Shown piece after piece: positions 26,444 through 33,980 of a stretch of DNA of 33,980 nt. Location: positions 1 through 33,980 of the forward strand of contig NZ_CANMAA010000023.1 of assembly GCF_947495735.1 (NCBI RefSeq), in the 5' to 3' direction. Numbering within the stretch: position 1 is the stretch's first letter; the number at the start of each line of letters is the position of its first letter. The stretch is from an uncultured Pseudokineococcus sp. GTDB lineage: Bacteria; Actinomycetota; Actinomycetes; Actinomycetales; Quadrisphaeraceae. Under the pieces are notes generated by a model. The model saw only the letters and a list, made by a program, of their open reading frames with translations. It was not told the DNA's origin and did not search any database. The translations under genes and the position numbers were made by a program.

Positions 26444-28153
26444 CTAGGGCCGGCGAGCGCCCTCCAGCAGCTCGGCGGCGTGGGCCCGCGCGCTGGAGGA
26501 CCCGCCCTGGCCCGCGAGCATGCGGGCCAGCTCGGCCACCCGCCCCTCGTCGTCGAGGGCCCGGACGCCGCTGGCGACCACGCTGCCGTCCCCGCCCTTC
26601 TCCACCAGCAGGTGGTGGTCGGCGAAGGCGGCCACCTGGGGCAGGTGCGTGACGACGAGGACCTGCGAGCGCGTCGCGAGGGCGGCGAGGCGGCGGCCGA
26701 TCTCCACGGCCGCCCGGCCGCCGACGCCGGAGTCCACCTCGTCGAAGACGAAGGTCTCCACGGGGTCGGCCTCGGCGAGCACCACCTCGAGAGCCAGCAT
26801 CACGCGCGAGAGCTCGCCGCCGGACGCGCCGCGGCCCAGGGGGCGCGGGTCAGCCCCGCCGTGCGCCGCGAGGAGCAGGACCACGTCGTCGCCGCCCGTG
26901 GCGGAGAGCCGCTCGGTGCGCTCCACGCGCACCTCCAGGCGCGCCCCGCCCATCGCCAGGGCCGCGAGCTCGGCCGTGGCCGCAGCCGCCAGCCGCTCCC
27001 CCGCCGCGGCTCGGGCGGCGTGCAGCCGGTCCGCGAGGTCCTCCAGCTCGGCGGCCAGGGCGGCCTCCTCGCGGGCGAGCTCGTCCACCCGGTCGTCGTC
27101 CCCCTCGAGCTCGAGCAGGCGGCGGGAGGCCTCGCGGGCCCAGGCGAGGACGGCGGTGGCGTCCTCGCCGTAGGCGCGCACCAGCGCCGTCACCTCGGCG
27201 CGGCGCTCCTGCACCGCCGCGAGCCGGGCCGGGTCGGCCTCCAGCGCGGCCAGGTGGCCGGCGACGTCGGCACCGGCCTCGACGACCAGGACCGAGACCT
27301 CGGCCAGCCGGTCGGCCAGCGCCGCGAGCGCGGGGTCGTGGGCGCGGACGGCGTCCAGCGCCCGCCGCGCCGCCTCGACGGCGCTGACCGCGTCGCCGCC
27401 GCCGGGGGCGCCGTCCTCGTCCCCGGTCAGCGCGGCGCGCGCCGTGCCCGCGGCGAGCCGGAGGTCCTCCGCGTGAGTGAGGCGCTCGGCCTCCTCGGCG
27501 AGGGCGACGTCCTCGCCGGGCTGGGGGTCGACGCGCTCGACCCGCTCCAGCCCGTGGCGGAGCAGGTCCGCCTCCTGGGCGCGCTCGCGCCCGCGGGTGC
27601 GGATCTCCTCGAGCTGGTCGCGCACGGCGCGGTGCCGCTCGAAGGCGGCGCGGAAGCGCACGAGCGGCACGGCGACGTCCTCGCCGGCGCTCGCGTCCAC
27701 GACCTCGCGCTGGCGCGCCGGCGAGCGCAGCAGGATCTGCTCGCTCTGGCCGTGGACGGCGACGAGGTCGTCCGCGAGCTCCCCGAGGAGCCCGTTGGGG
27801 ACCGCCCGACCTCCGACGTGGGCGCGGCTGCGGCCGCCCGCGGCGACGGTGCGCGAGACGAGCATCTCGGACCGGCCGGTCTCCGCCTCCTCGAGCTCGG
27901 CACCGGCCTCGGTGGCCCGCAGCGCGGCGGCACCGCGAGCGGGAAGCGTGAAGCGGCCCTCCACGAGCGCCGACCGGGCGCCGGAGCGCACGGAGCCCGG
28001 GTCCGCCCGCGCCCCCAGCAGCAGGCCCAGGCTCGTGACGACCATGGTCTTGCCCGCGCCGGTCTCGCCGGTCAGGACGGTGAGCCCGGGGCCGATCTCG
28101 AGCGCGGAGGCGTCGATGGCCCCGAGGTCGCGGATGCGGATCTCCTCGAGCAC
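26444..28153 (-). CDS. recN: DNA repair protein RecN
   Basis: A 569-residue SMC-like ATPase that acts early in double-strand break repair. The Walker A loop GETGAGKT lies at 29-36 in the N-terminal head. The C-terminal head has the ABC signature GASGGELSRVMLAL and Walker B FDEVDSGVGG, followed by QVLVVTHLPQVAAFADHH with the switch histidine. The middle (about 165-365) is Arg/Glu/Ala-rich coiled coil with a hinge. The length is normal. GTG 28153 gives the canonical MLEEIRIRDLGAID and lies three bases after the nadK stop. It ends in TAG, one of the few non-TGA stops here. Confidence 0.97.
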   Translation of the reverse strand: MLEEIRIRDLGAIDASALEIGPGLTVLTGETGAGKTMVVTSLGLLLGARADPGSVRSGARSALVEGRFTLPARGAAALRATEAGAELEEAETGRSEMLVSRTVAAGGRSRAHVGGRAVPNGLLGELADDLVAVHGQSEQILLRSPARQREVVDASAGEDVAVPLVRFRAAFERHRAVRDQLEEIRTRGRERAQEADLLRHGLERVERVDPQPGEDVALAEEAERLTHAEDLRLAAGTARAALTGDEDGAPGGGDAVSAVEAARRALDAVRAHDPALAALADRLAEVSVLVVEAGADVAGHLAALEADPARLAAVQERRAEVTALVRAYGEDATAVLAWAREASRRLLELEGDDDRVDELAREEAALAAELEDLADRLHAARAAAGERLAAAATAELAALAMGGARLEVRVERTERLSATGGDDVVLLLAAHGGADPRPLGRGASGGELSRVMLALEVVLAEADPVETFVFDEVDSGVGGRAAVEIGRRLAALATRSQVLVVTHLPQVAAFADHHLLVEKGGDGSVVASGVRALDDEGRVAELARMLAGQGGSSSARAHAAELLEGARRP

Positions 28154-28156
28154 GCC

Positions 28157-29311
28157 TCAGGGTCTCCCGGCCGGCCCGGCGGACTCGTCCGCCGCGCCGT
28201 CGCCCGGTGCGTCGGCGTCGAGCTCGGACGCGTCGGCGGGGCCGCGCCAGCCCTCGACGGGCAGCCGGAACTTCGCGACGAGGCGGTCGGTGAAGGGTCC
28301 CTCGGACAGCCGCGCCAGCAGCAGCGGGTGCCGCCCGCGCGTCACCTCGATGCGCGAGCGCGGCGGCAGCTGAGCCGTGCGGCGCCCGTCGCACCACAGC
28401 ACGCCACCGCCCGCGGTGCGGGCCATCACCTCGACGGCGAGCACCGAGCGCGGGGAGGTCACCAGCGGCTTGGCGAACAGCGCGTGGGCCGAGATGGGCA
28501 CCATGAGCAGCGCCTGGACCTCCGGCCACACGACGGGGCCGCCCGCGGAGAACGCGTACGCGGTGGAGCCGGTGGGAGTGGCCATGACGACGCCGTCGCA
28601 CCCGAAGACCGAGACCGGCCGCCCGTCGACCTCGGTGACGACCTCGAGCATCCGCTCCCGCTCGGCCTTCTCCACGCTGGCCTCGTTCACCGCCCACGAG
28701 GTCGCGACGACCTCGCCGTCGCGCAGGACCCGCACGTCCAGGGTCATGCGCTCCTCGACGACGTAGTCGCGGGCGGCGATGCGCTCGACGGCGCGGGCCA
28801 GGTCGTCGCGCTCGCTCTCGGCCAGGAAGCCGACGTGCCCGAGGTTGACCCCCAGCAGGGGGACGGGCTGGTGCCGCACGAGCTCGGCGGCGCGCAGGAT
28901 CGTCCCGTCCCCGCCGAGGACGACGACCATCTCGGCGCCGCGGACGACGGAGTCCTCCAGGTCGTCCAGGTCCAGGACCGGGACGTCCTCGACGTCGGGG
29001 ATGTCGATCACCTCGTCGGCGAGCATCACCGGGCGCAGGCCCTTCGCGCGCAGCAGGGTGACGAGCTCCCGGGCCGCGCTGACGGCGGTCTCGCGGCCGG
29101 TGTGCGTCAGCACCAGCACCGTGCGCTCGGCGTCGCCCCCGGCCTCGCCCACCACGTGCCCGTCGAGGCCGGTGCCGGTCACCCGCGGCACCTCCGTCGT
29201 CGAGGGCCCGGTCGTCGGGGACTCCGTCGTCGAGTGCTCCGTCGTGCCGGGACCTGCGGTCGTCGGCGGCGTCGAGCGGTGCTCGCCGGACGCGGCCGGC
29301 CCGCGGCTCAC
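28157..29311 (-). CDS. nadK: NAD kinase
   Basis: A 384-residue ATP-NAD kinase (PpnK) that makes NADP. The catalytic GGDGT lies at 133-137 in VVVLGGDGTILRAAEL. LGVNLGHVGFL, the NE of VNEASVEK, and FGCDGVVMATPTGSTAYAFSAGGP form the substrate site. The N-terminal ~60 residues are an unusual Thr/Ser/Pro/Glu-rich extension (HSTTESPTTGPSTTEVP), encoded by imprecise repeats containing CGTCGTCGAG, and the C-terminal ~30 are acidic. The GTG overlaps the tlyA stop (GTGA), which supports the long form, but a start at the GTG of residue 44 is possible. The order tlyA, nadK, recN is conserved in actinobacteria. Confidence 0.95.
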   Translation of the reverse strand: MSRGPAASGEHRSTPPTTAGPGTTEHSTTESPTTGPSTTEVPRVTGTGLDGHVVGEAGGDAERTVLVLTHTGRETAVSAARELVTLLRAKGLRPVMLADEVIDIPDVEDVPVLDLDDLEDSVVRGAEMVVVLGGDGTILRAAELVRHQPVPLLGVNLGHVGFLAESERDDLARAVERIAARDYVVEERMTLDVRVLRDGEVVATSWAVNEASVEKAERERMLEVVTEVDGRPVSVFGCDGVVMATPTGSTAYAFSAGGPVVWPEVQALLMVPISAHALFAKPLVTSPRSVLAVEVMARTAGGGVLWCDGRRTAQLPPRSRIEVTRGRHPLLLARLSEGPFTDRLVAKFRLPVEGWRGPADASELDADAPGDGAADESAGPAGRP

Positions 29312-30240
29312 CGGGCGCCCCCCGCGGCGGGGACGGCGTCGTCGGGAGAGCCGGTCGACGCACCGCCACCGACGGGACCCGCGGCGACGGCGGCGCGCAC
29401 CAGCTCCGGGAGGTCCTGCGGCGCGACCTCGTCGGCACCGGCGCCGTCGGGAGCCCCGGCGGCGCGCAGCCGCAGGAAGTACTCGACGTTGCCGCTCGGT
29501 CCCGGCAGCGGGCTCGCGGCGCAGCCGACGACCGCCAGGCCGCTCGCCCCCGCCGACCGGGCGACGTCGAGCACCGCGTCGGCCCGGGCCACCGCGTCGC
29601 GCACGACGCCCCCGGCCCCGAGGCGCTCGCGACCCACCTCGAACTGGGGCTTGACCATGAGCAGGTGGTCGGCGCCGGGGGCGCTGCAGGCGGCCAGCGC
29701 CGGCAGCACGAGGCGCAGGGAGATGAAGGAGAGGTCGGCCACGACGAGCGCGGGAAGCTCCCCCAGCGCCGATCCGACGACCTCCGGCTCCAGGGTGCGG
29801 ACGTTGGTGCGGTCGAGGACGACGACGCGCTCGTCGCTGCGCACGGGCCAGGCCAGCTGCCCGTAGCCGACGTCGACCGCGAGCACCCGCGCCACGCCCC
29901 GGTCCAGCAGGACGTCGCAGAACCCGCCCGTGGACGCGCCGGCGTCCAGGGCCGCCCGACCGGCGACGGCGACGTCCGGGAAGGCCGCGAGGGCGCCCCG
30001 CAGCTTGTGCGCGCCCCGGCTCGCCCAGCGCCGCCCCGAGCCCTCGGGGCCCTCCCCCGCGCGCAGCTCCTCGACGACGACCGGGTCGGCGCGCTCCACC
30101 TGGGTGGCGGGCTTGCTCGCGCGCTGGCCCCGCACCAGCACGGCACCCGAGGCGACCAGCTCACCGGCCTCCTGGCGCGAGCGGGCCAGGCCCCGCCGGA
30201 CGAGCTCGGCGTCCAGGCGCTGGCGCCGGGGCGCGCTCAC
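29308..30240 (-). CDS. tlyA: TlyA family rRNA 2'-O-methyltransferase
   Basis: A 310-residue methyltransferase related to TlyA, which methylates 16S C1409 and 23S C1920 riboses. In mycobacteria loss of TlyA gives capreomycin resistance. Residues 7-60 are an S4 RNA-binding domain (RLDAELVRRGLARSRQEAGELVASGAVLVRG). RRWASRGAHKL leads into the FtsJ-like domain with the SAM loop DAGASTGGFCDVLLDRG (99-115), VDVGYGQL and MVKPQFE, retaining lysines of the catalytic set. The last ~45 residues are a Gly/Pro/Ala-rich tail longer than usual. The GTG overlaps the upstream small gene and the stop overlaps nadK, both by GTGA. Confidence 0.96.
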   Translation of the reverse strand: MSAPRRQRLDAELVRRGLARSRQEAGELVASGAVLVRGQRASKPATQVERADPVVVEELRAGEGPEGSGRRWASRGAHKLRGALAAFPDVAVAGRAALDAGASTGGFCDVLLDRGVARVLAVDVGYGQLAWPVRSDERVVVLDRTNVRTLEPEVVGSALGELPALVVADLSFISLRLVLPALAACSAPGADHLLMVKPQFEVGRERLGAGGVVRDAVARADAVLDVARSAGASGLAVVGCAASPLPGPSGNVEYFLRLRAAGAPDGAGADEVAPQDLPELVRAAVAAGPVGGGASTGSPDDAVPAAGGAR

Positions 30241-30647
30241 CGGGCCGTGCCCGAGAGCCGTCGTGCCAGGCGCTCCTGCGCGCGCTCGAGCGCCGCGGCC
30301 TGCTCCAGGGGCGGTGCGTCGGCGGGCGTGGCCGACAGGTCGGAGAGGACCTGCGCCACCTCGGGGTCGCGCTCGTCGACCGCGTCGGTGACCGCCGCGG
30401 CCTCGGGGCCGCGAACGGCTCCCGGACCGGGAGGCGGCGCGAGGGCCCCGGTCTGGCCGGCGCCGGGAGCAGGCCCGGGGCGCGGGGCGGGCATCGCGGT
30501 CGGCCGGGGGCCGGGGGTCCCCGCCGGCCGGGGTGCGGCCGGTCGCGGCGCTCCCGCTCCCCCGCTCGCGCCGCCACCGGAGCCACCGACGGGCGCACCG
30601 CCGGGCCCGGGGCGAGGGGTGGGGTCGCCGGCGGTCACGCCCCGCAC
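30237..30647 (-). CDS. small hypothetical protein between HAD phosphatase and tlyA
   Basis: A 136-residue protein. The first ~80 residues are Pro/Gly/Ala-rich and disordered. Only the C-terminal ~45 (DERDPEVAQVLSDL...LEQAAALERAQERLARRL) look conserved-like and helical. A small gene of this type occupies the same place in M. tuberculosis (Rv1693). It probably corresponds to the C-terminal part only. The GTG start at 30647 lies one base after the HAD stop and lacks a strong ribosome site; a GTG at 30638 is an alternative. Its stop overlaps the tlyA start (GTGA). Function unknown. Confidence 0.75.
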   Translation of the reverse strand: MRGVTAGDPTPRPGPGGAPVGGSGGGASGGAGAPRPAAPRPAGTPGPRPTAMPAPRPGPAPGAGQTGALAPPPGPGAVRGPEAAAVTDAVDERDPEVAQVLSDLSATPADAPPLEQAAALERAQERLARRLSGTAR

Positions 30648-30648
30648 G

Positions 30649-31647
30649 CTACCGGGCGTCCAGGGGGGTCAGCCTCCGCAGGAGGTCCTCCGTCACGACG
30701 ACGTCGCCGAGGTCCCAGCGGGCCGCGCACGCCGCGCGCAGGAGGTCGATCGGCTCGCCGCCGGCGCCGGCCACGAGGCCGTCCTCTCCGCGCGTCACCA
30801 CGGCGTCGCCGCAGCGCCAGGCGGGGTCGTGCGGCGAGCCGCCGCGCTCCACCACCGCCGCGGGCTCCAGCAGCGCCCCGAGGTCGGCCCCGAGGTGGTC
30901 GGGTCGCTGGTCCGGCTCGGCCGCCAGCACCGCGGCCACGGCGTCGACGCCCGTGGCCACCCAGAGGCTGCTCATCCCGGCGGCGCGAGCCCCCGCGACG
31001 TCCGTGTCGAGCCGGTCGCCCACCACGAGCGCGCGCCGGCCGTCCGCCGCGGCGTCCAGCAGCGGCCGCTGGGGCTTGCCGGCGACGACGGGCTCGGCGC
31101 CCGTGGCCGTGCGCACGGCCGCGACGAGGCTGCCGTTGCCCAGCGCCAGCCCGCGCTCGCGGGCGAGGACCGTGTCGACGTTGGTCGCGACCCAGGTCGC
31201 GCCCGCCCGGATCGCGTAGGCGGCCTCGGTCAGCTGGGCCCACCCGACGTCCGGCCCGAAGCCCTGCAGGACGGCGGCGGGGTCGTCGTCCGCGCTGGTC
31301 ACCGGCTCCAGGCCCGCCTCGCGGCACGCGTGCGCGACGCCGGGGCCGCCGACGACGAGCACGCGCGCGCCCTCGCCGCACCGCTGGCGCACGACCAGAG
31401 CGCCCGCCTGCGAGGAGGTGGCGACCTCCTCCGCGGACGCGGGCACGTCGGTGCGCCCGAGGTGGTCGGCGACCTCCTGCGGCGGGAGCGAGGCGTTGTT
31501 GGTGACGAAGCGCAGCGGCACCCCCCGCTCGCGGCACGCCGCGACCGCCGCGGAGGCGCCGGGGATCGGACGGCTCCCCGCGTAGACCGTCCCGTCCAGG
31601 TCGAGGAGCACCACCTCGACGTCGTCGACCAGCGCGCGCTCAGCCAC
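30649..31647 (-). CDS. HAD-superfamily (IIA) phosphatase
   Basis: A 332-residue HAD hydrolase of the NagD/p-nitrophenylphosphatase type. Motif I is LLDLDGTVYAG with the nucleophile Asp near residue 15, motif II is FVTNNAS, the lysine is in VAGKPQRPLL and motif IV is VVGDRLDTDVAGARAAG. The large cap between motifs II and IV marks subclass IIA. The C-terminal ~90 residues (GADLGALLEPAAVVERGGSPHD...) form an extra domain of unknown role. GTG 31647 is chosen over longer readings because GGAGGAGGG lies six bases upstream. It overlaps the TPR gene by eight bases. The equivalent is Rv1692, a glycerol-3-phosphate phosphatase, so that substrate is possible. Confidence 0.93.
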   Translation of the reverse strand: MAERALVDDVEVVLLDLDGTVYAGSRPIPGASAAVAACRERGVPLRFVTNNASLPPQEVADHLGRTDVPASAEEVATSSQAGALVVRQRCGEGARVLVVGGPGVAHACREAGLEPVTSADDDPAAVLQGFGPDVGWAQLTEAAYAIRAGATWVATNVDTVLARERGLALGNGSLVAAVRTATGAEPVVAGKPQRPLLDAAADGRRALVVGDRLDTDVAGARAAGMSSLWVATGVDAVAAVLAAEPDQRPDHLGADLGALLEPAAVVERGGSPHDPAWRCGDAVVTRGEDGLVAGAGGEPIDLLRAACAARWDLGDVVVTEDLLRRLTPLDAR

Positions 31648-32233
31648 GGGTGCCCTCCTCCTGCTCCGGGGACGACCAGCGGTCGCCCGCCGACGACGGC
31701 TGGTCGACGGACGGTCCGGCACCACGGGGGTCCAGCAGGCCGGGCTCGGCGCTGTCGGGCCCGGCGAGGCCGCCGTCGTCCCCGGTGGGGGCAGCAGCCG
31801 AGCCGGCCGTCGCGGTGCGCGGGTCCAGGAGGGCCCGCACGCGCGCGAGCGCCTCGACGTACTCGGTGCGCTGGGGGCGCATGGCCACCGCCAGCGCCAG
31901 CTGCTCCGCGGCCTGCGGCAGCTTGCCGAGGCGGCGCAGCGACAGCCCGTACCCGAAGCGCGCGTAGTCGGAGTCGGGGGCGACGTCGGCCAGGCGCTCG
32001 AAGGTCTTCACCGCAGCGCCCGGACGACCGGCCGTGAACTGCGCCCGCGCCAGGGCCTCGAGGACGCTCGCGGACCGCGGCTCGTCCGCCGCCACGCGCT
32101 CGAGCACCGTCGCGGCGGCCGCCGCGTGCCCGCCCTCGAGGAGGCCGAGGCCCCGCTGGAGCCACTCGTAGGTGCCGAGGCCGTCACCCTGCTCCGCCGA
32201 CCCGGTGCTCCCGCCCGGCCCGCCGGCGCTCAC
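31640..32233 (-). CDS. tetratricopeptide repeat protein
   Basis: A 197-residue soluble protein. Residues about 20-135 form three TPR-like helical pairs: WLQRGLGLLEGGHAAAAATVLERVAADEP, ALARAQFTAGRPGAAVKTFERLADVAPD and RFGYGLSLRRLGKLPQAAEQLALAVAMRP. Each pair has the A/G/Y...P spacing of the 34-residue motif. The last 60 residues are hydrophilic and probably disordered. The GTG overlaps the upstream TPR gene stop by four bases, and the C-terminus overlaps the HAD start. It is likely a scaffold or binding protein; partner unknown. Confidence 0.88.
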   Translation of the reverse strand: MSAGGPGGSTGSAEQGDGLGTYEWLQRGLGLLEGGHAAAAATVLERVAADEPRSASVLEALARAQFTAGRPGAAVKTFERLADVAPDSDYARFGYGLSLRRLGKLPQAAEQLALAVAMRPQRTEYVEALARVRALLDPRTATAGSAAAPTGDDGGLAGPDSAEPGLLDPRGAGPSVDQPSSAGDRWSSPEQEEGTRG

Positions 32234-33522
32234 GCCTCCTCCCAGAGCACGACCCCGTCGTCGTCGTCGTCGACGGTGCCGGCCTGCGCGGGACGCGCGG
32301 GGCGACGGCCCGCGGCGACGAGCGCGTCGTCGTGGGCCTCCTGCAGGCGCTCCTGCGCCTCCCGCAGCTCCGGCGCCACCCTGCCCGCGAGCTCGGGCAG
32401 CTGGAGCTCGAGCACCGCGGCGTCGTGCTCGCCGAGGTCGCCCCGGGCGCCGGCGACGACGATGGCGAGCTCGATCTGCCCGGCGCGGTCGAGCTCGGCC
32501 GCAGCCGGGCTCGCTGCCGCCTCCAGCGCCCGCTCAGGGCGGCCGAGACCCCGCTCGCAGTCCGCCATGACCGGCAGGTGGACCTGCGACCCGGTCAGGC
32601 GACGCGCGGTGCGCAGCTCGCGCAGCGCCTCCTCGTACTCGCCGGCCCGGTAGGCGGCGAGGCCAGCGGCCTCCCGGACGGCGCCGACGCGCCCGGCTCG
32701 CCGCTGCGCCGCACGGGCGTGCTCGAGCGCCCGCGACGGGTCGTCGTCGATCAGGCGCGCCACCATCACCAGGTGCCGGGCGACCGCTGTCGCGTTGTCG
32801 GCAGCCAGGGCTCCGAGGTCGCGGCGCACGTCCTTGTCGAGCTCGGTGCCGGTGACGTCGTCGGGGATCTGCGGCTCCTGCACCCGGGGCGGACGAGCCG
32901 CCCGGTCGTCGCCGGACGGGCGCTCGTCGCGACCCCGCCAGGCGCCACCGCGGCCCTCGTCGCGTCGGTCGCCACGACCGGCGTCCCAGGAGCGACGACC
33001 GTCAGCGCCCGCCGCGCTGCGGTCGGCTCGCCCCGCGGGGGCCCGGCTCGCGGGCGGGCGACCGGAGTCCCGGCCCGCCGACTCGCGACGCCCGCCGGAC
33101 GCGTCGGCGGGACGAGAGCGCTCAGCCCAGGGACGGCGCTCTGCCGTGCTGCTCTCCTCGCGCGGACCGCGCCCCCTGGCACCGCCACCGCTCGTCGAGG
33201 AGGGGCGTCCTCGACCTGCGCCATCACCGGTACCTCGGGAGGCCGACCATGTCGACCGCCGACCGGACGCGTCGCCGGCTGACGACCGCGGAGCCGCACT
33301 GCTCCGCGAATCCGCTCCTGCGGCGCGCGCGCTGCGCTCTCCGGGACCTCCGTCGCCGTCGCGACGCGGCGCCGGACGTCGATCGCCGCGCCCGGCGACC
33401 GGGCTCGTGCCTCGCCGCTGGGGAGGGCCGTCGCGGCGCGGTCGCTGGTCGCTCCCGCGAGGCGGTCGCTGGTCGCCGTCCCTCGACGGTCGCTCGTCGT
33501 CGCGTCGGTCCGCGTCCGCCAT
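32230..33522 (-). CDS. TPR-like protein with long Arg/Asp/Gly-rich N-terminus
   Basis: A 430-residue protein. The first ~205 residues are a low-complexity charged region rich in Arg, Asp, Gly, Ser and Pro (DRRDDERPSRDGDQRPPRGS, RGDRRDEGRGGAWRGRDERP), likely disordered and possibly RNA-binding. A helical, TPR-like domain follows, starting at PQIPDDVTGTELDKDVRRDLGALAADNATAVARHLVMVARLIDDDP and continuing through EYEEALRELRTARRLTG to about residue 400. It ends in a DDDDDG acidic stretch and VLWEEA. ATG 33522 is supported by GGAGGAGGA six bases upstream. First gene of the long unit, 400 bases after the 5S gene. Function unknown. Confidence 0.88.
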   Translation of the reverse strand: MADADRRDDERPSRDGDQRPPRGSDQRPRRDGPPQRRGTSPVAGRGDRRPAPRRDGDGGPGERSARAAGADSRSSAAPRSSAGDASGRRSTWSASRGTGDGAGRGRPSSTSGGGARGRGPREESSTAERRPWAERSRPADASGGRRESAGRDSGRPPASRAPAGRADRSAAGADGRRSWDAGRGDRRDEGRGGAWRGRDERPSGDDRAARPPRVQEPQIPDDVTGTELDKDVRRDLGALAADNATAVARHLVMVARLIDDDPSRALEHARAAQRRAGRVGAVREAAGLAAYRAGEYEEALRELRTARRLTGSQVHLPVMADCERGLGRPERALEAAASPAAAELDRAGQIELAIVVAGARGDLGEHDAAVLELQLPELAGRVAPELREAQERLQEAHDDALVAAGRRPARPAQAGTVDDDDDGVVLWEEA

Positions 33523-33926
33523 GGGTCCTCCTCCTGCGTCCGGCCTCGTGCTGCACCGGATCATCTGCGTGGGTCTCGAGCTGTGAGGCTCCGCCCGAAG
33601 GTGCAGCGGTCCTCGTCGTGGTGCGGGATCGTCCGGGAGACGGAGCGACAGTCACCGCCCATCATGCGCGACGACGTCCAGCCCCCACCACGAGCGGTCG
33701 CGGGGCGGTCTGCTGGCCGACGTGCCCTGCAGAGCACGGGACGTCGACGGGTCCCGAGTGAGGCGCTGGGGCTCGAGGGGGCCGTCGCAGACGCGCCTCA
33801 CGACGTCCTGGTGGTGCTGCCCCTGCGCCGCCGGTGACACCACCGGGGTCCGCGATCGGACCCGGACATGCGAGAAGCCGCCCCCGGCGTCCTCACCCGC
33901 GCCCTCCCGAAGAAGACCACGAACAA
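33523..33926. other. gene-free region between 5S rRNA and the TPR operon
   Basis: About 400 bases that should contain the promoter of the 14-gene minus-strand unit. CATGAT on the minus strand near 33660-33665 could be a -10 box, but no convincing -35 accompanies it. No open frame here shows consistent codon bias. No tRNA fold was recognised. Confidence 0.5.
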
Positions 33927-33945
33927 GGAGCCAGGAACGGCTTCC
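33927..33945 (-). terminator. possible rRNA-operon terminator
   Basis: Just downstream of the 5S 3' end, on the minus strand, GGAAGCC and GGCTCC can pair (one bulged A) around a six-base loop. TTGTTCGTGGTCTTCTT follows, a T-rich tract by the standards of this genome. The stem is short, so the call is tentative. Confidence 0.45.
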
Positions 33946-33954
33946 CACAAAGAA

Positions 33955-33980
33955 TGTCCGGCGGCGACCTACTCTCCCAC
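33955..33980 (-). rRNA. rrf: 5S ribosomal RNA, 3' end only
   Basis: Reading the minus strand from the window edge gives GTGGGAGAGTAGGTCGCCGC and then CGGAC, the conserved 3' end of actinobacterial 5S rRNA (the GTAGG-x-CGCCGCCGGAC that closes helix I). The rest of the gene, and presumably 23S and 16S, lies right of the window. The exact 3' end is uncertain by one or two bases. Confidence 0.92.

Overview
The window is very GC-rich DNA from a high-GC Gram-positive actinobacterium. Codons almost always end in G or C, GTG starts are common, and several starts look leaderless. The gene order recN, steA, mctB, ..., pyrG, NUDIX, preceded by tlyA and nadK, matches the chromosomal block known from Mycobacterium tuberculosis (Rv1692-Rv1700). 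The sigA, small DUF7455 zinc-ribbon and parE neighbourhood is also typical of actinobacteria. A Kineosporiales-like host is only a guess. All of it is chromosomal core DNA except a scrap of an IS481-type transposase at the very left edge.

Left third (1-8.0 kb): the transposase tail (2-76) is followed by a membrane-bound GGDEF-EAL cyclic-di-GMP protein (+). Facing it is the type II topoisomerase B subunit parE (-), then a small zinc-ribbon protein (+) with a possible coupled leader peptide. A DUF456 membrane protein and a coupled hypothetical protein follow. A strong hairpin separates these from the principal sigma factor gene sigA (-).

Middle (8.3-17.5 kb): a universal stress protein gene (-) diverges from a leaderless NUDIX hydrolase gene (+). 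Next is metX (-) under a clear SAM-IV riboswitch with a matching promoter, then DUF4192, DUF1232 and EcsC-family genes (-). A divergent two-gene unit (+) encodes an ATP-dependent DNA ligase and a family-A DNA polymerase with a degenerate exonuclease half.

Right half (17.6-33.5 kb): one long minus-strand unit of 14 genes reads from 33522 down to 17641, mostly joined by 4-base GTGA/ATGA overlaps: TPR protein, TPR protein, HAD phosphatase, small hypothetical, tlyA, nadK, recN, steA, mctB, a WecA/MraY-superfamily protein, a MurJ-like MOP flippase, a GT4 glycosyltransferase, pyrG and a NUDIX ADP-ribose pyrophosphatase. The WecA-like/MOP/GT4 trio sits between mctB and pyrG, which are adjacent in M. 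tuberculosis. It looks like a compact lipid-linked glycan module, and its proteins depart from the canonical motifs. The window ends in the 3' end of a 5S rRNA gene, also on the minus strand, so an rRNA operon lies just beyond the right edge.

The main oddities are: (1) short tandem repeats that include the stop codon itself at the 3' ends of three unrelated minus-strand genes (parE, DUF4192, NUDIX), with a fourth coding repeat at the end of the MurJ-like gene; (2) a GC3-biased 18-codon leader ORF overlapping the start of the zinc-ribbon gene; (3) the motif-altered WecA-like/MOP/GT4 module; (4) a repeated leaderless-start signature. No phage, CRISPR array or obvious defence system is visible.
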